NCBI GenBank assembly: GCA_014904845.1 | Contig: MU119221.1 | Span: forward strand, 248,001-312,000 | From: Acephala macrosclerotiorum | Taxonomy: Eukaryota; Ascomycota; Leotiomycetes; Helotiales; Mollisiaceae | DNA length: 64,000 bases | Reading direction: 5' to 3' | Shown: piece by piece, positions 1-11,597 of the stretch | Layout: every line of letters begins with the position of its first letter | How positions within the stretch are numbered: the stretch's first letter is position 1 | Notes under the pieces: model-generated | Seen by the model: the letters and a program-made list of their open reading frames with translations, nothing else | Database searches by the model: none | Told to the model about the DNA's origin: nothing | Program-made: the position numbers and the translations under genes

Positions 1-152
1 TGACTTAGTACCGTTCAATCGAAATTAGAGTACTAAACTACTTATATTTAAAACAGGTTCTTTTCAACAAAATCAAAAACAATTAGAATCCCTCAAACAA
101 ATCTATTATCTTCGAAATGAAATATTGAAATTTGAAATCTCCAAACGTATTC

Positions 153-1192
153 TCAAGACAATGTCAAAACCACTGGCCCCGCTAGCGTCGCAAGAGCAAG
201 ATCGTCGGAATTATCCGGTTGTTGCGTTGTCACTACTGCAAATGCTGCCCCATTCATTCCTGGTGGTGCGGCTGCTGTCCCTTTCCCCTTTGCCGTAATA
301 TTCAACGGCGTATACACCGGTGTATTGAGCTGGTTAACCCAGCCAACTAGCAACTGCTTGCCAGCTTCTGTAACGAACGTCATCTGCGCCGGATCCCACT
401 CAAACTCTCGAAGAGATGACTTGGTAGAGTTGGCTGCAATTGGATCCGAAACATTTAGGGTAGGCAGTATAGGCAATGGAATCTCAACACAGCAAGATCC
501 GGGGACGATAAACGAGAGGGCGAGGTTGTATGCCCAAATGTCGCTGATGCCGGTGTCAAAAGGCGCTGGATTAGGTACCTTCCCTTCGAGATGCCGGAAG
601 AAAGCGTCGTGACGGGCCTCGACAGTGAGGATCGATGATACGGATTGTATAAGCAGTGGATCCGTGATCGCGAGGCGTTCAGACAGCCCGATAGTTGCAC
701 CAATGCCGACGGAGGTGATTATATTGGCAAGCTCGAAGAATTCCTCAGTAGAGTTAACTGGGAAGGAGTAGTTGCAAGGGGGGACGGGATAGGCGTCATA
801 GGTTTCAAGGAGATCAATGATAGTGGCAACGTGCACCTCTTCTTGCTATACGGGCATCAGGTTAGCGTTCGCAGATTAGGAGCAAGACTACTTACAGCAG
901 CAATCTTGGTGACGACCTCGATGGTGTCGTTCGGATACCCATTTGCACTCCACTTTGTAATATTGGCCAGGCCAGCCTGGAAGAATGATACCTCCAAGTT
1001 TTCGAGAAAGAGGGCTAATTGAAAATCCTTGACTGCACTTGTTGATATGGATGATGGCATGTCAAAGTCGGGCGAGCTGCCTCCTGCTACGTCTGTGGTG
1101 TTGTTGCAAAGCGGTGCTGCGGCGACAAGGCTTCCTACAACAACAACAGAAGACGCGTAAAGAAGACCGTTCATAGCGACAGGAGAGTGCAT
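153..1192 (-). CDS. Secreted Rds1-like ferritin-fold protein
   Basis: Two exons (896-1192 and 153-845) joined across a 50-nt intron (846-895, GTAAGT..TAG) give 329 residues. The N-terminus has a hydrophobic signal-like stretch (LLYASSVVVVGSLVAAAP) and the protein carries several N-glycosylation sequons. After the intron comes EEVHVATIIDLL, then PVPPCNYSF, a VEARHDAFFR helix and a PFDTGISDIWAYNLALSFI segment. This order is typical of the fungal stress-response Rds1 family, which has a ferritin-like four-helix fold. The glutamate and histidine positions expected for the helices (EEVH, VEARH) are present, but whether it binds metal is unknown. A second in-frame ATG lies six codons downstream of the chosen start. 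The likely location is the cell surface or outside the cell. Confidence 0.8.
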
Positions 1193-1608
1193 ATCTGTGT
1201 TTGAAAGAGAAAAGAATGAGCTGGATCGAAAGTTGGTGGTGAGAGAACTGGTTAGGTAGAGGATCCCTTTGATCTTATTTAATACCGGAAAGATGGCGTA
1301 TTACACGGGTCTCATTTCTGACCCTTTCCGTGAGTCATCCTTGGTGGCAGCTAATAATAGACGCGGTGCCGATTTCAGATCCCAATAATCACTTCCAAGT
1401 TTTAATTCGGGAGACACCCTTGAGTTTCCACGAGGTGTAGCTCCGTAAGCAATATGGGTCCAGTATGACACCCTTGAGACTATGGTGGCCAATTCTGGTC
1501 CCAATTGTTCGAACCGTCTTGCGCTATTGCGCTTGCTTCAATAAGTCGACAAACTATAAAACAAGTACACGCAACTAAGCAGCAACCTTCTACTCTGTTA
1601 TACACAGT
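1193..1608. other. Intergenic, upstream of the Rds1-like gene
   Basis: This is the 5' region of the Rds1-like gene. I see a TATTTAATA-type AT stretch near 1278 but no supported gene. Short open frames here have no recognisable product. Confidence 0.4.
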
Positions 1609-1986
1609 ATGTTTTTGGGATGTGGATTAATGGTGGTAGGACCGAGGAGATCTGATGGCAGGCCAAGGGCGAAACGGTACTGTGGTGTCGGTATGATGTT
1701 TCGAAAGCCGAAATGGATATCCTGTCGGAAGACATTGAACGCTGTATCCGACGGCCAATCTTGTTCCGACGACGTTCCTCCAAGCTATACTGATACACCA
1801 AGTGAAAGCAAGTTCGAAGGCTTGCCTGAGCTACTCGCATCATTCGACCCGCACGAATGGAACCCAGACGGATTACTAAAGCGGTTCCGTGAAAGAAGAT
1901 CTCGCGATAGATCTCGCGAAAGGCGATCTAATGCTCCATCGCCGGAATCTACAGTGGAAGAGAAGTTTCATGGAGAGTGTGACTGA
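1609..1986 (+). CDS. Hypothetical basic/acidic small protein
   Basis: An open frame of 125 residues. The second half looks more protein-like than chance: DVPPSYTDTPSESKFEG is followed by an FDPHEWNPDGLLKRFRE stretch and an RRSRDRSRERR tract. I do not recognise a family. The N-terminal third is unconvincing, so the true start may be at a later ATG such as the one near 1693, or an upstream exon may exist. It could be spurious. Confidence 0.3.
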   Translation: MFLGCGLMVVGPRRSDGRPRAKRYCGVGMMFRKPKWISCRKTLNAVSDGQSCSDDVPPSYTDTPSESKFEGLPELLASFDPHEWNPDGLLKRFRERRSRDRSRERRSNAPSPESTVEEKFHGECD

Positions 1987-2243
1987 CATCAAAGTCTAAG
2001 TATAATCCACCGTCGTAGCAAATATAGGCTCTTAGAAGTTTAGTTATTGATAAGAGAGTTTGGTTTCGGGGTGAGAACAATCATTCGTTAGGAAAAATTA
2101 TGGGAAGCAATATTTCCATATCACCTAGTCATTTGATTATCTCTTATCGTAGTTGTGCACATGGTATCACGTTTTGCGCTCTCTTAGAATACGATTTCGG
2201 CTCCAGTATAGTGGTATCCATACGCCTTGGACAACAACGGTTG

Positions 2244-2337
2244 AGAGCAGAAACAGGGTGCAGAGACAGGGTGCAGAGACAGGGAGCAGAAGCAGGGAGC
2301 AGAAGCAGGGAGCAGAAGCAGGGAGCAGAGGCAGGGA
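2244..2337 (+). repeat. 13-bp minisatellite, locus 1
   Basis: About seven imperfect tandem copies of a 13-bp unit close to GGGAGCAGAAGCA or GGTGCAGAGACA. The array ends in CAGGGATTGTATGGTGGG. The same unit occurs at about 11.9, 17.6 and 54.1 kb, and the terminal flank recurs at the last two. Confidence 0.85.
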
Positions 2338-2772
2338 TTGTATGGTGGGAAACGACCTCCATCGGTTAGTCGTATAGCGTAAGAATTTAGAATTGCGCAA
2401 TGGTAGATGTAACTGTCCTGTACGGTGAGGTCATCATCAGTTGGCTCTCTCGAAAAGTCACGGAATTTAGGGTACCGAGAATCTAGCCTCCCATGTTCAT
2501 AACCAAATTTAGGTAAATAAAATTGAAACTTGTATACTTCGAAAGTCTACTCTTGAGATAGAAACGAATTTGAATAAGACCAAATTTTTTAGCCAACTTT
2601 TCCCAGCGTACCGCCGAAATGTAACAAACCAACAATATACGCAGACCCACGCCATTCGCTGATTTGTTATTGCAATTTATAATAAAAGCCAAGGAGTTAA
2701 TCCAATCTGTACCAGCATGGCATCTCTTAATGTCCCCAAGCACTTACCAGAGCTCTCCCGATCCAAAAGTAG

Positions 2773-3503
2773 CTACTCATGGCTGGGCTTAGCAACCTCT
2801 CTGTCAAGTGGCGTCTTCATCTTCTCTAAGATCCAATGGTTGTACACTAGATACAGCAAAGACATATTGCCTGTACACAAACCAATCACGATAACCGTAA
2901 CCTTGGCAGTGACCGACCAGTGCCCACCTTGAACGGTGTAGATGTTGACGAGTGTAGTGACCAGACCGACGACCGAGTGGAGTAGCCCAGGTCTTTGGAT
3001 ATCTCAGTTAGTACTCTGATATTTTGGAATAATTCAAGGAAAACTTACAAAAATATGTGTCCAACCAGCCAAATAGCATTGTGCCGCCAAATATACCATA
3101 ACCAGGTTGTTCCAACAGTCCCAAATAAACAGCAGAGTCCTGCGATCACTGCAAGTGGCACGTTCTTCACTGTTTGTTGAATAAACTTTCCGCCATTACT
3201 AGCTGCGAGAGTCTGTGAAGACTTAAGAGAAGTGAATGTCCCGGGGAAAACGACATAGCCAGCTAGTGTGAGCCATGAAAAAAATGCAGCTCGGACGCTG
3301 TCCCAAAGCGGCGCATCGTTCGCCTGAACAGTCTTGGTCATATAGGTAGTATGAGTAGAAGATTTGTTCTTGGGGTTATGTTCCGTTTCCTCCTTAGGGT
3401 CATGTTCCGTTTCTTTGTCGAGTTTATCAAAGGATCCGGGCATTTTTCTTGTTCGGGTTTGTGGCCGAAGTAGAATTGAGGGAGTGCTAGTAGAGGCGCT
3501 CAT
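2773..3503 (-). CDS. Small four-helix membrane protein, function unknown
   Basis: Exons 3049-3503 and 2773-2992 are joined by an intron (2993-3048, GTAAGT, branch CTAAC, AG) and give 224 residues. The first about 70 residues are polar, with an acidic KETEHDPKEETEHNPK repeat. Four hydrophobic segments follow: around AAFFSWLTLAGYVVFPGTF, VPLAVIAGLCCLFGTVGTTW, a third after the intron (LLHSVVGLVTTLVNIYTV) and a fourth (VTVIVIGLCTGNMSLLYLV). The tail is short and polar. I know the general shape as a conserved fungal membrane protein but no function. Hydropathy and frame continuity across the intron support it well. Confidence 0.7.
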
Positions 3504-3851
3504 TGTGATGGTTGGTGATCCATCAAGGCTAGAGCACGCCTTTTCATATTTCCAGGTGGTGCTATTTTAAGAAGGGGACTAGTTTGGCTCCCCGGGTCCC
3601 TGCGTAGCAATGGCAGGGGGTGGAACCACATTCGGCTCCCAACAGATACTTCGAAGTAGTTTGAGCTAGAAAGTGGCTTGTCCACTAAATGTAGTTTACT
3701 AATAGCGCAGATCACACCAGCAAATCGCCGCCACCTACGGCTTGAGCGATTCTAAATGGACCTCCATCCTACCGCCCAACTTGCTCTGTAGAGAACTGAG
3801 CCTTGGGTGCATATCGTCTGCTCACCTTTAACTCGACTGTTTTTGAACGCC

Positions 3852-4340
3852 ATGTCGGAGTTTAATAGGTTACCAAAATATCACGGTCTACTTGAACTCA
3901 AATTGTGTTCAAATCCCACGTCCGAATTTACCGGGTCAATAAAACAACGCTCTCGCACAATTCCCCTACCATCCGCCGAGATCCGAGTCAATGCGAGTAG
4001 AGGGCAGAAGGGCTTCACGACAGCATTCACAGCAAATACTCGCACCCGAAGGAAGTTCAACAGTCGTGAAGATGGGCTCAAACGGAAGAAGGAACTGTAC
4101 CTCCAGAAGAGGGCTAAGCAGCGCCAGCAACTTGAAGAACAATCAGGAACGAGTGTTGAATACCTACAAGCACTGGATGTCAAAGAATGCATGTTGGAGA
4201 TCCAATCAGTGATATTAGGAAAGCTTGCTGCCGACGAAAATCACTTCAAAGGGTTGGTAAAGATACCCGGAGTAGCTGCTTTAAATTTTGACGAGCGGGT
4301 AAAAGAGACCGAAGAGGCTCTAACTATGTTGAAGTATTAA
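3852..4340 (+). CDS. Hypothetical basic protein with C-terminal helical region
   Basis: A single open frame of 162 residues from the ATG at 3852; an in-frame ATG at 3807 would add 15. The centre is strongly basic (TRTRRKFNSREDGLKRKKEL, then QKRAKQRQQLEEQSG), followed by a helical-looking tail ending in VKETEEALTMLKY. No family recognised. It converges on the DUF3723 gene with only about 130 bp between stop codons. Confidence 0.45.
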   Translation: MSEFNRLPKYHGLLELKLCSNPTSEFTGSIKQRSRTIPLPSAEIRVNASRGQKGFTTAFTANTRTRRKFNSREDGLKRKKELYLQKRAKQRQQLEEQSGTSVEYLQALDVKECMLEIQSVILGKLAADENHFKGLVKIPGVAALNFDERVKETEEALTMLKY

Positions 4341-4472
4341 GAACGGAGGCATACTAGTTTAGAATAGTCAAATACATAGAGGAATAGCACTGCCAAGCAC
4401 CATCCTAATGGCCGGTGTACATTGAGGCTAAGGTGAAACAGTTGGTTTAGAACTCTGTTATCAAAGAGAGGA

Positions 4473-7400
4473 CTAGAGCTCAATTGGAAGTATAGATCCA
4501 GCCTCTTCTTGACGGCAAAGATAAACTGCCGCAGGACAATCGCTTTGAGCGGCTTTGAAGCACTCTTTAGGAGATAGAGCATGGCCCTCCCAGTCATAAG
4601 GACGAAGACCTCTGTACTTCCACATATAATATTTTATCTTCTCCTGCGTTCGGGCCTCGGTCACATTCTTTTCCGCGATTTTCCAGTCACCGTCGTGCCA
4701 AATTTGTATCATGATAGGTTTGCCGTTAACTCTGACAAGCTCTAGTCCTGTAGGGCGGTGAGGCTCCTTGTGACGTAGTTCGTCTGTCGATTCTTGGGAA
4801 TCTTCGAATTGGCGAATTATTTCCCCTGCGTTATGCTTCGAGACAACGAGTGCCGTATCGAGCCTCTGTGAGCGGGCTCCATCAAGTATGGCAGCAGGAG
4901 CATTTAGCTTGAGTCGTTTGCCTTGATCCCTTGCAAGGGCGACGGACGGAGTCTCAGACGGCAGCTGTAGAGCATTTACCATGGAGATGGTATTGGTAGA
5001 ATCAGCTTGATGGATACGGAAGCGATTGTTTCCAGCAACGGAGAGCACCATGAACGCCCGCGATCTTATTCTTGTCCGTCTTCGAAAAAGGAGACGCGTG
5101 GCATCCTGAAAAGAGATAGTTCTCTCTTCAATTTCCTGTTCCTGCCCGAATATGTACATGGGCGCCGTAGATGGAAGCGGAGATACAGATGGGGTGATAA
5201 CCGGACGGCCGCTTTCTACAAGCGATCCAGCAACAGTCGGTGGAGGGGGTACCCATTGGACCACCTCCATCTCTTCTGCGGGCATGTCTTCCACACGAGG
5301 GCTGCCGGAGTCTTGCCTCTGCCGTCTCCCGCGCTGAGGCGAGGTCGAGCGTTCTCTACGTCGCTCTGACCAGTGCGAGGCTCTGGTGGGGCTTGCAGAG
5401 CGGCTCCTCCGGCTGGTGCTGCGGCGACCGTTTAGGCTTCTTGACCTCGGGGCAGTGGTGGTGTGCGTGGTTTCTACAAGCAGTCCTGCTGAAGCTGGTG
5501 GAGGGGGAACCCATTGGACCACCTCCATCTCTTCTGCCGGCGTGTTTTCCACACGAGGGCTGCTTGAATCTCGTCTACGCCGTTTCTCGCGCTGATACGA
5601 TGACGAGCGTTCTCTTCGCCGTTCGGGGCGGTGCGAAGGACTGGTGGGGCTTGTAGAGCGGCCTCTGCGGCGTCGGTCTAGGCTCCTTGAGCTCTGATTA
5701 GGCGGGGTAGCGGATGAAACTGTAGCAGCTACAGATGGGCCTGGTAGTTGCTGCACAGCTCCTGGGAAGATGGAATCTCTCATACGGGATTCTCCGCTAC
5801 GAACGCTGGTTAATTCCCGCCCACCCTGTCTATCACGCGAGCTTGAGCGCTCTCTTCGGCGTTTTGAGCGGTGCGACTGAGTGATGGGGCTTGCTGAGCG
5901 ACCCCTCCGGGTGAACCTGTGGTGTCCGTCTAGGCTTCTTGACCTGCGCTCAGGTTGGATAACGGATAGGTCAGTCGTGGTACGTACGTTTTCAACCAAA
6001 CTTCCTGTTGGATCCGGTGGCAGGGGAGCCTCAGGTGGCATTGAAGGTCGCTGGTTCACAGGCGGTTCTTCTGCATCTTCAATATCTTGTACCCTTCCTC
6101 CGCCTTCTTGATCTCCGCCGGGACCATAGCGTGGTAGACGAAAAGAGGACGGTCGATCTAATTCATCCTCAGCGGTGCCAAAGAAGCTGTGGAAGAAGTC
6201 CCGTGTAACAGCAAATGATGTGAGGTATCGCTTGGGTGTAGTGTCGTATGAAGTCGAATATATATGGTCAAAAAAGAGGAAGCCTTCATCAGCTAGAAGA
6301 GCACTCGTGCGTGGCCGGCCACACCTGTCGGAGAGCTCTGGTCTGCAATTGTCGTGATCTGAAGTCAATTCGGGGGCGATTGTCACCGCCTCGGGGTACT
6401 CTGGGTCACCGATGATTTGGTATATGAGTTGCACCTTCCGTTGCCTGAGTCCTTGTTCCATTGAAGGCCGAATTCTTCGCACGCAGTCTTCGATCTCACT
6501 GCTGTCCGCTGCCTTGCGATCACGGTGCAGTTTACGTATACGCCTGTATCCATTTCCAAGGGCCAGTGCAGAAAGCTCGATCCACCATTGAGGCTGCAGT
6601 CCTGGCTGCCACGTGTTGTGCTTCCCAATGTCTCTCCGAGGCGCTTGCCCGTCCATTACGGGAAAGTGCCGAAGAGTGAGGAGCCAGAGAACACGATACG
6701 ATACCCAGGAGGCATGTGGGCCAGAAAATGTTCGATCTTCAAAAGTAAACTCGGTGGTTTGCACTTTGACATTCGGCTGGTCGCTGCGCAGGGCATGAAA
6801 ATACTGAGAGAGGGAGCCTTTGCTTTTACCAGGCAGGAGCTTCTTCAGTATCCTTGTGCAAGGCTCGAGGTACTTCGTGTCTTCCAGAAATGTATGTATG
6901 GTAGTAATGACGTGCTTTATCGAGCACAGACGCTCGAGTATCTGTGATCGAATGTTGTCGTCTTGGATCGCAGGGAAGAGCTCGCGTGAAAGCATTCGGC
7001 CTTGAAGGTCCGCACGATCTTCAAAGGATAAGCCGGGACAGCGGCCCTGAATACGATAAAACGTGTTAGGATCAATCAGATGCCAGTCATTCTCATTCTC
7101 ACCAATAATGTAGATCAGCGTCGGCTTTACTCGTCGCAAGTAGCGTGTCATTTCCTGTGCGCGGTCAGTACAGCGAGGCCTTGGGGAGGAAGGCTCATAC
7201 CTCGGGGCAGTGCAGATTTAAGAGCCGCGGGAAAGCCCCTATAAATATAGCTGGCCACAGTCCAGCGAACGGGATCAGAGCGTCCAGGCTATCCCAGAAC
7301 TCCTCGGGCAGGAGCTCTAGACGCTTCACGCAGTCCTGCTTGCTCTTCGACGAAAGCCGGGCGAGGAATTTCTCTCTTCGCGCGGTATCGCCTTCTATGG

Positions 7401-7931
7401 TGGAGATGCGGATCTGCCGTAGGATGTCGCCATCGTAGTATTTCGCGCAGTTCGGATCATGTTCGCGCAGGACGTTCTTGACCTGCAGACTGAGGTCTGG
7501 ATCCGTTAGCAAGAGGTGACTTGTGGAAGGGAAGAAGGAGTTTACAGACCGTCAGAATAGAGATCGGCGACCCACCACCGCTCGTTACCTGTCAGGAATT
7601 TGCGCGCGGCTTCTATGCGATGTCTTCCTTCCAGATATGTGAGAGCGTGGTCGGGAGTGAAGAGCTGGAAGTCGTCGCTGGCTCTCCGAGGTAATTCGGG
7701 CACTGCCGACCGTGATATCAGCACGGGCACGTGATTGTCGGATTCCCGGCGCTGACAGCCCTCCTTGTCGAAGACGTTCACTAACCTTGCGATGTTCTTA
7801 TCGTCCAGCTGTCGCGGATTGTCGGGAAGTTCCTCGTGTTGAAGCTTATCAAGTGGGATTCTTACCGAGCCGATGAATGCCCGGCTTTTCTCCCGAAAAA
7901 TCTGCAAATCTTTCGCTGACAGGCCTTCCAT
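4473..7931 (-). CDS. DUF3723 family protein with SR-rich repeat region
   Basis: Three exons (7550-7931, 7201-7496, 4473-7154) give 1119 residues. Introns are 7497-7549 (donor GTCTGT, acceptor after GATCCAG) and 7155-7200 (GTATGA..CAG). Family marks are the N-terminal DKEGCQRRESDNHVPVLI, a LEGRHRIEAARKFLTGNERW block, WWVADLYSDD across the first intron, and LHCPEEMTRYLRR across the second. I recognise these as DUF3723, a fungal family of unknown biochemistry often reported as cargo of Starship mobile elements. Residues after about 560 form SR/RS-rich tandem repeats (see separate entry), then a non-repetitive C-terminus containing YMWKYRGLRPYDWEG. It is divergent from the pseudokinase gene, sharing a 309-bp gap. 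No in-frame stops, so probably a live gene. Confidence 0.8.
5239..5960 (-). repeat. 86-residue in-frame tandem repeats inside the DUF3723 gene
   Basis: The segment starting GGTGGAGGGGG at 5239 recurs at 5497, a 258-bp period (86 codons), with a weaker third copy up to about 5960. Each unit encodes an RS-rich block (RRRERS with SASPT or STSPT motifs) followed by AEEMEVVQWVPPPP. The period is a multiple of three, so copy number can change without breaking the frame. Confidence 0.75.
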
Positions 7932-8240
7932 AGCAAAGGAAAATTTTATGATCTGGGAGAAAGCCCTCCGTCTAGCTATTATTCCCTGGCAGTGCCTACT
8001 TCGTCTTTGTTTATATTCCTCTTATTCTTTCTTATGTTCTACATTCTATTTTTAACTAGTGAGACTTTAGGCCTAGGGGTACCAAAATGGGACCCTCCAT
8101 TTCAACCAACTCACTTCTCCGATTATAATAACAGCTAACAACGTGCTCAGGCATGTTCCTTACAGCGATTCCTTCTCATATCATATAAGAACTACTTCAA
8201 TAGTCCGCGGCTAAGTCCTTTAACATTTCTCCACTGAGCC

Positions 8241-9490
8241 ATGGATTCTGGATCTGAATCTGAATCTGAGAGCAGCAAACGCCTCACGCGCTTTCCCGGT
8301 AGCGGTCCGCATATATCAAAAGCTTTTGGCGATCATAATCTTCTCCTTCCATCTTCCATTCCAGCACCACCCAAGGGAATCTATGGCAAGGACGATTCTA
8401 AGGAGAGACCCGCTGCGCAGATCGGCAGAAAGCCGCAGCCAGAATCTTACAGTTTGATGGATAAGCACTCGGCCAGGTATGGTTCACACAGCAGCTCGAC
8501 AGCATCTTTTGGCTCTCCAGGTCCAGCAAAACGAGACCGGCCCAACCCTGACTCGGCTTACAAGGATGGAGACGAAGTCACGGGATCTAGGAGAGCGAGA
8601 ACGGAAGAGCGAGCACCCTCCCGGATGACCTACCATGAATTCATGGTTCTTGACCAGGCTGGATCAGCCAACATAGGATGCGATAATACCCGGGAGCGCA
8701 ACTTGGTAGCGATAAAGAGGCTCAATGGTATCCGTAAAGGGTCAATGCGTAGGATACGACCTTTTACAAGCGACCATGTGGTAAGTATTAGAGACACTCA
8801 CTTTGAGAATGATGATCTGGTAATCATTTACGAACGGATGGATGTCTCGCTTCGACATGTTACTGGTATATTGCAAGACCCATTTAAACCATCTCAGATT
8901 GCAGCAATCTGCAAGCAGGTAAGCAAGCCCCGCCACAACCGGCCTGCGCTCACCGAAAACAGCTCGTAGCAGGACTTTCCTATATACACGAGGAACTCTC
9001 CCTATGTCACGGTGAGCTTAGCTGCGGTACAATCCTTCTCAACCTGGATGGAATGGTGAAAATTGGTAAGTTTTCTCGGCTCTTAGCATGATTATGGCTA
9101 ATGTATACAAGCCAACATAGGGGAATCTTTCGTTCGGAACATATATACCACAGCAGAAAATAGACACGATGATGTCCGTAGCATCGGCTTTGTTATGATG
9201 GAGCTGATGGAGCCCACGACGTATATACTGAACCCCTACTCCGCGGAATTACAAAGCCCAGAAAAATGGAAGGATGGCTCTGGCATCAAAGGCTTCCTGA
9301 GTGCCACTCAGCACCAATCCTTGGAACAATTGAGAAACGTAAGCGTCTCCCCGAATCGGTGACATCTGGCTAATCAAGAAACAAGCACGATTTTCTTCCT
9401 AAGGAACCGCTTACAAAGTGCCTCAAAGCTCATGTTTTGTGTGCATTAATTGCAGCAGGGACGCACTGGGATATTCTCTCTCTTCCGTAG
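8241..9490 (+). CDS. Protein-kinase-like protein, probable pseudokinase
   Basis: Four exons (8241-8918, 8963-9065, 9112-9338, 9386-9490) with canonical GTAAG donors give 370 residues. The first about 130 are disordered and Ser-rich. The kinase-like part has VAIKRLNG (the ATP-contacting Lys would be residue 159), an ERMDVSLRHV hinge region, LSLCHGELSCGTILLNL in place of the HRD..N catalytic loop, ANIG in place of DFG, and DDVRSIGFVMMELMEP matching the helix after the activation segment. The catalytic Asp of HRD and the Asp of DFG are both replaced, so phosphotransfer is unlikely; a scaffold or regulatory role is inference. It diverges from the DUF3723 gene. Confidence 0.75.
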
Positions 9491-9954
9491 CGAAATAGTA
9501 ACTGTTCGCTTTCTTTGTTTTCTACGATAGATAAATTTAACTTTGAATCGAAGCTTGATATGTTAATTCCGCGCTTTACGAAGTGCCGACTGATGGTGAC
9601 CTCATTGTAGACCACTTGCATATTGCACACGCGTCCCAAATTAATAAAGGCAGCCTATCGAAAGTACAATCGCCAAGATTAGCCGTTGACCATTACCTTC
9701 CCGGCACTCCATGTTCTACTGTCCCAAGCTGTTGGCTTTGAATCGTTCATTCTTCAAAGTATTGCGAAGTACGAGTTTCTAATGCTATATCAATACCTCC
9801 CAAATTGCAGCAGACAGCATCCGGATGTATCATAGCGTAATTAATATTGAAAAAGCACGTTACTAGGAATACGTTATATTATTGTATTAAAAGCCGAAAT
9901 AATTCGTGTTCTAGTATTAAACTTCGGCGTGCTCCAAGTTTTATTATGCGGAAC
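9491..9954. other. Intergenic, AT-leaning, no gene seen
   Basis: The 3' side of the pseudokinase gene. No open frame with protein character. It leads into the inverted/tandem repeat at 9955. Confidence 0.4.
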
Positions 9955-10270
9955 ATTTATACTGCAGGCCCAAGCAGTGCCAGTTATAGTATTATAGCTA
10001 AGACTACTTGGGCCTGCAGTATAAATAAAGTATGTATATCATTCTATAGTATGTTAAAATATACTACTTCAAACGCTATCACTTTGAAATGCAGTTTTGC
10101 AAGCTGACGTGCTCGCAGTTGTAGTACTACAACTGAGACTGCTTAGGCCTGTAGTATAAATAAAGCACGTACGTCATCCTGCAATATGTTAAGGGATACT
10201 ACTTCAGACGCAACCACTTTGAAATGCAGTCTTGCAAGCTGACGTGCTCGCAGCTGTAGTACTACAATTG
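9955..10270. repeat. Inverted repeat followed by 135-bp tandem duplication
   Basis: ATTTATACTGCAGGCCCAAG (9955 onward) is repeated inverted at about 10003-10026 (CTTGGGCCTGCAGTATAAAT). From AGACTACTTGGGCCT at 10001 a unit of 135 bp repeats at 10136 (AGACTGCTTAGGCCT) and runs to about 10270. The copies differ mostly by transitions. Each unit ends in GTAGTACTACAA, itself a small palindrome. The shape suits a small non-autonomous inverted-repeat element (MITE-like) or its decayed tandem; no coding capacity. Confidence 0.7.
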
Positions 10271-10590
10271 TGGGTCCAGGTTATCGACTGACCAATTAGA
10301 CATAGGTGTTGAAAACGGCCCCCGGAGGCCCCTTTTAGCCCCAATACCAATCTTGAGGTGCTATTCGTCACGTGAGATATAATCGCACCAACTCTTACTC
10401 TAGGGGTTTTCGGGGCTAGGTGACCACGCGAATGCGGGCTATCCAAGTTTACGATAACGGATTTTGATGAACTGAAAGTCATTTTATTTCTTAGATTAGG
10501 TACGGGGACTGAGTTTTCTCTTTAAAAGTCACATCAAAAGCTAATTGCTATATTTGACACTATAAAGGTCTTGTCTTTTCCTGGCCATGC

Positions 10591-11597
10591 TTAATACCCA
10601 TGTGGTATGAACGAAATGTTGAAATAATTCTCTTCCACAGTCTCAATATACGTCGTATCATCGGTACAGTATCCACCACCTGAAGGTCCTATATGAGGAC
10701 TCGAAGGAGTCAGCGATCTATAGTCTTAGAAATCAAGAATCAACATACCAGTGCACAGATGGCCTAAATGGCACCATATTTTGATGCACCATTCTACACA
10801 ATAACGTATTCCTACCCAACTCATACGCCTCGCCAAACCGCACTTCTTGGGTAAGATATTGATAGCATGCCGCCATATTGCTATACTGCGTATTTGTAGC
10901 ATTGCAATAAGTTATTGCTGTGTTACAAATACTACTCGCCAATGCTCTAGTGAGAATTTCAACCGCTTGAGTGGGCGAAGTAGCGTTGAATAAAGGAGCA
11001 CTATTGGACCTTAGACAAATTTTAACGCAGATGTGAAATTGAGAGATACCTTGAGGCAATTATATAATCAACTGTCCATTGCCAATACTTAAAGCTCCCA
11101 TCATACTGCGTAACCTGACCAGCTTCATTCCAAGTATTCCAGCTATCAATCTCAATAGGTATAATGAGACCGAGGCTGGTAAAGTTGAACATGAATCGAG
11201 TAGCCGCGGAGGTGACGTATTCATTAGCAGTGAAATGCAAGATTTCATATGAAATTGGAACTCCTAACAAGCTTATGGAATTGGGATCTGCTGCGAGGTT
11301 TGCGAAAAGCCCAAAAAGATACTCCGTGTTGAGCTCCCGGCCGTCAAATGTCCTTGTGATGTCAATCCGCCCTTGTACATCCTTTGCTAGTAGCGTTGAG
11401 TTGATAGACTTTGCTTGAGTGACGTCTGCTGGGTAAATGAAGTTGTCGAAGAATTTAACTTGGAGGTTGTAGAGTTCGTCGAATGTGTAATGCGGCTGGT
11501 TGGAAGGGCTAGGCGACGATATCGATGGTACAGCAGTTCCCAGGAAGACATTGGTAAGGCTACTGAGCCAAAGGAAAGGAAGGCGAATAATGACCAT
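10591..11597 (-). CDS. Secreted fungal protein with probable NTF2-like fold
   Basis: Three exons (11050-11597, 10749-11009, 10591-10699) give 305 residues. The start MVIIRLPFLWLSSLTNVFLG is a signal peptide. The body has YTFDELYNLQVKFFDNFIYP, GLFANLAADPNSISLLGVPI, IPIEIDSWNTWNEAGQVTQYD and, near the C-terminus, CRMVHQNMVPFRPSVHC followed by GPSGGGYCTDD. Paired cysteines and several N-glycosylation sequons fit secretion. The last acceptor is TTCGAG at 10700, chosen because it restores the HC..H.GP.GGGYC frame; the nearer TATAG would break it. The family recurs in ascomycetes and basidiomycetes, but I know of no assigned activity, and the NTF2-like assignment is tentative. Confidence 0.65.

Noticed and set aside
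5007..6947. Plus-strand frames of up to 140 codons opposite the DUF3723 gene
   Set aside because: Antisense shadows of the SR repeats; their codon content mirrors the repeat.
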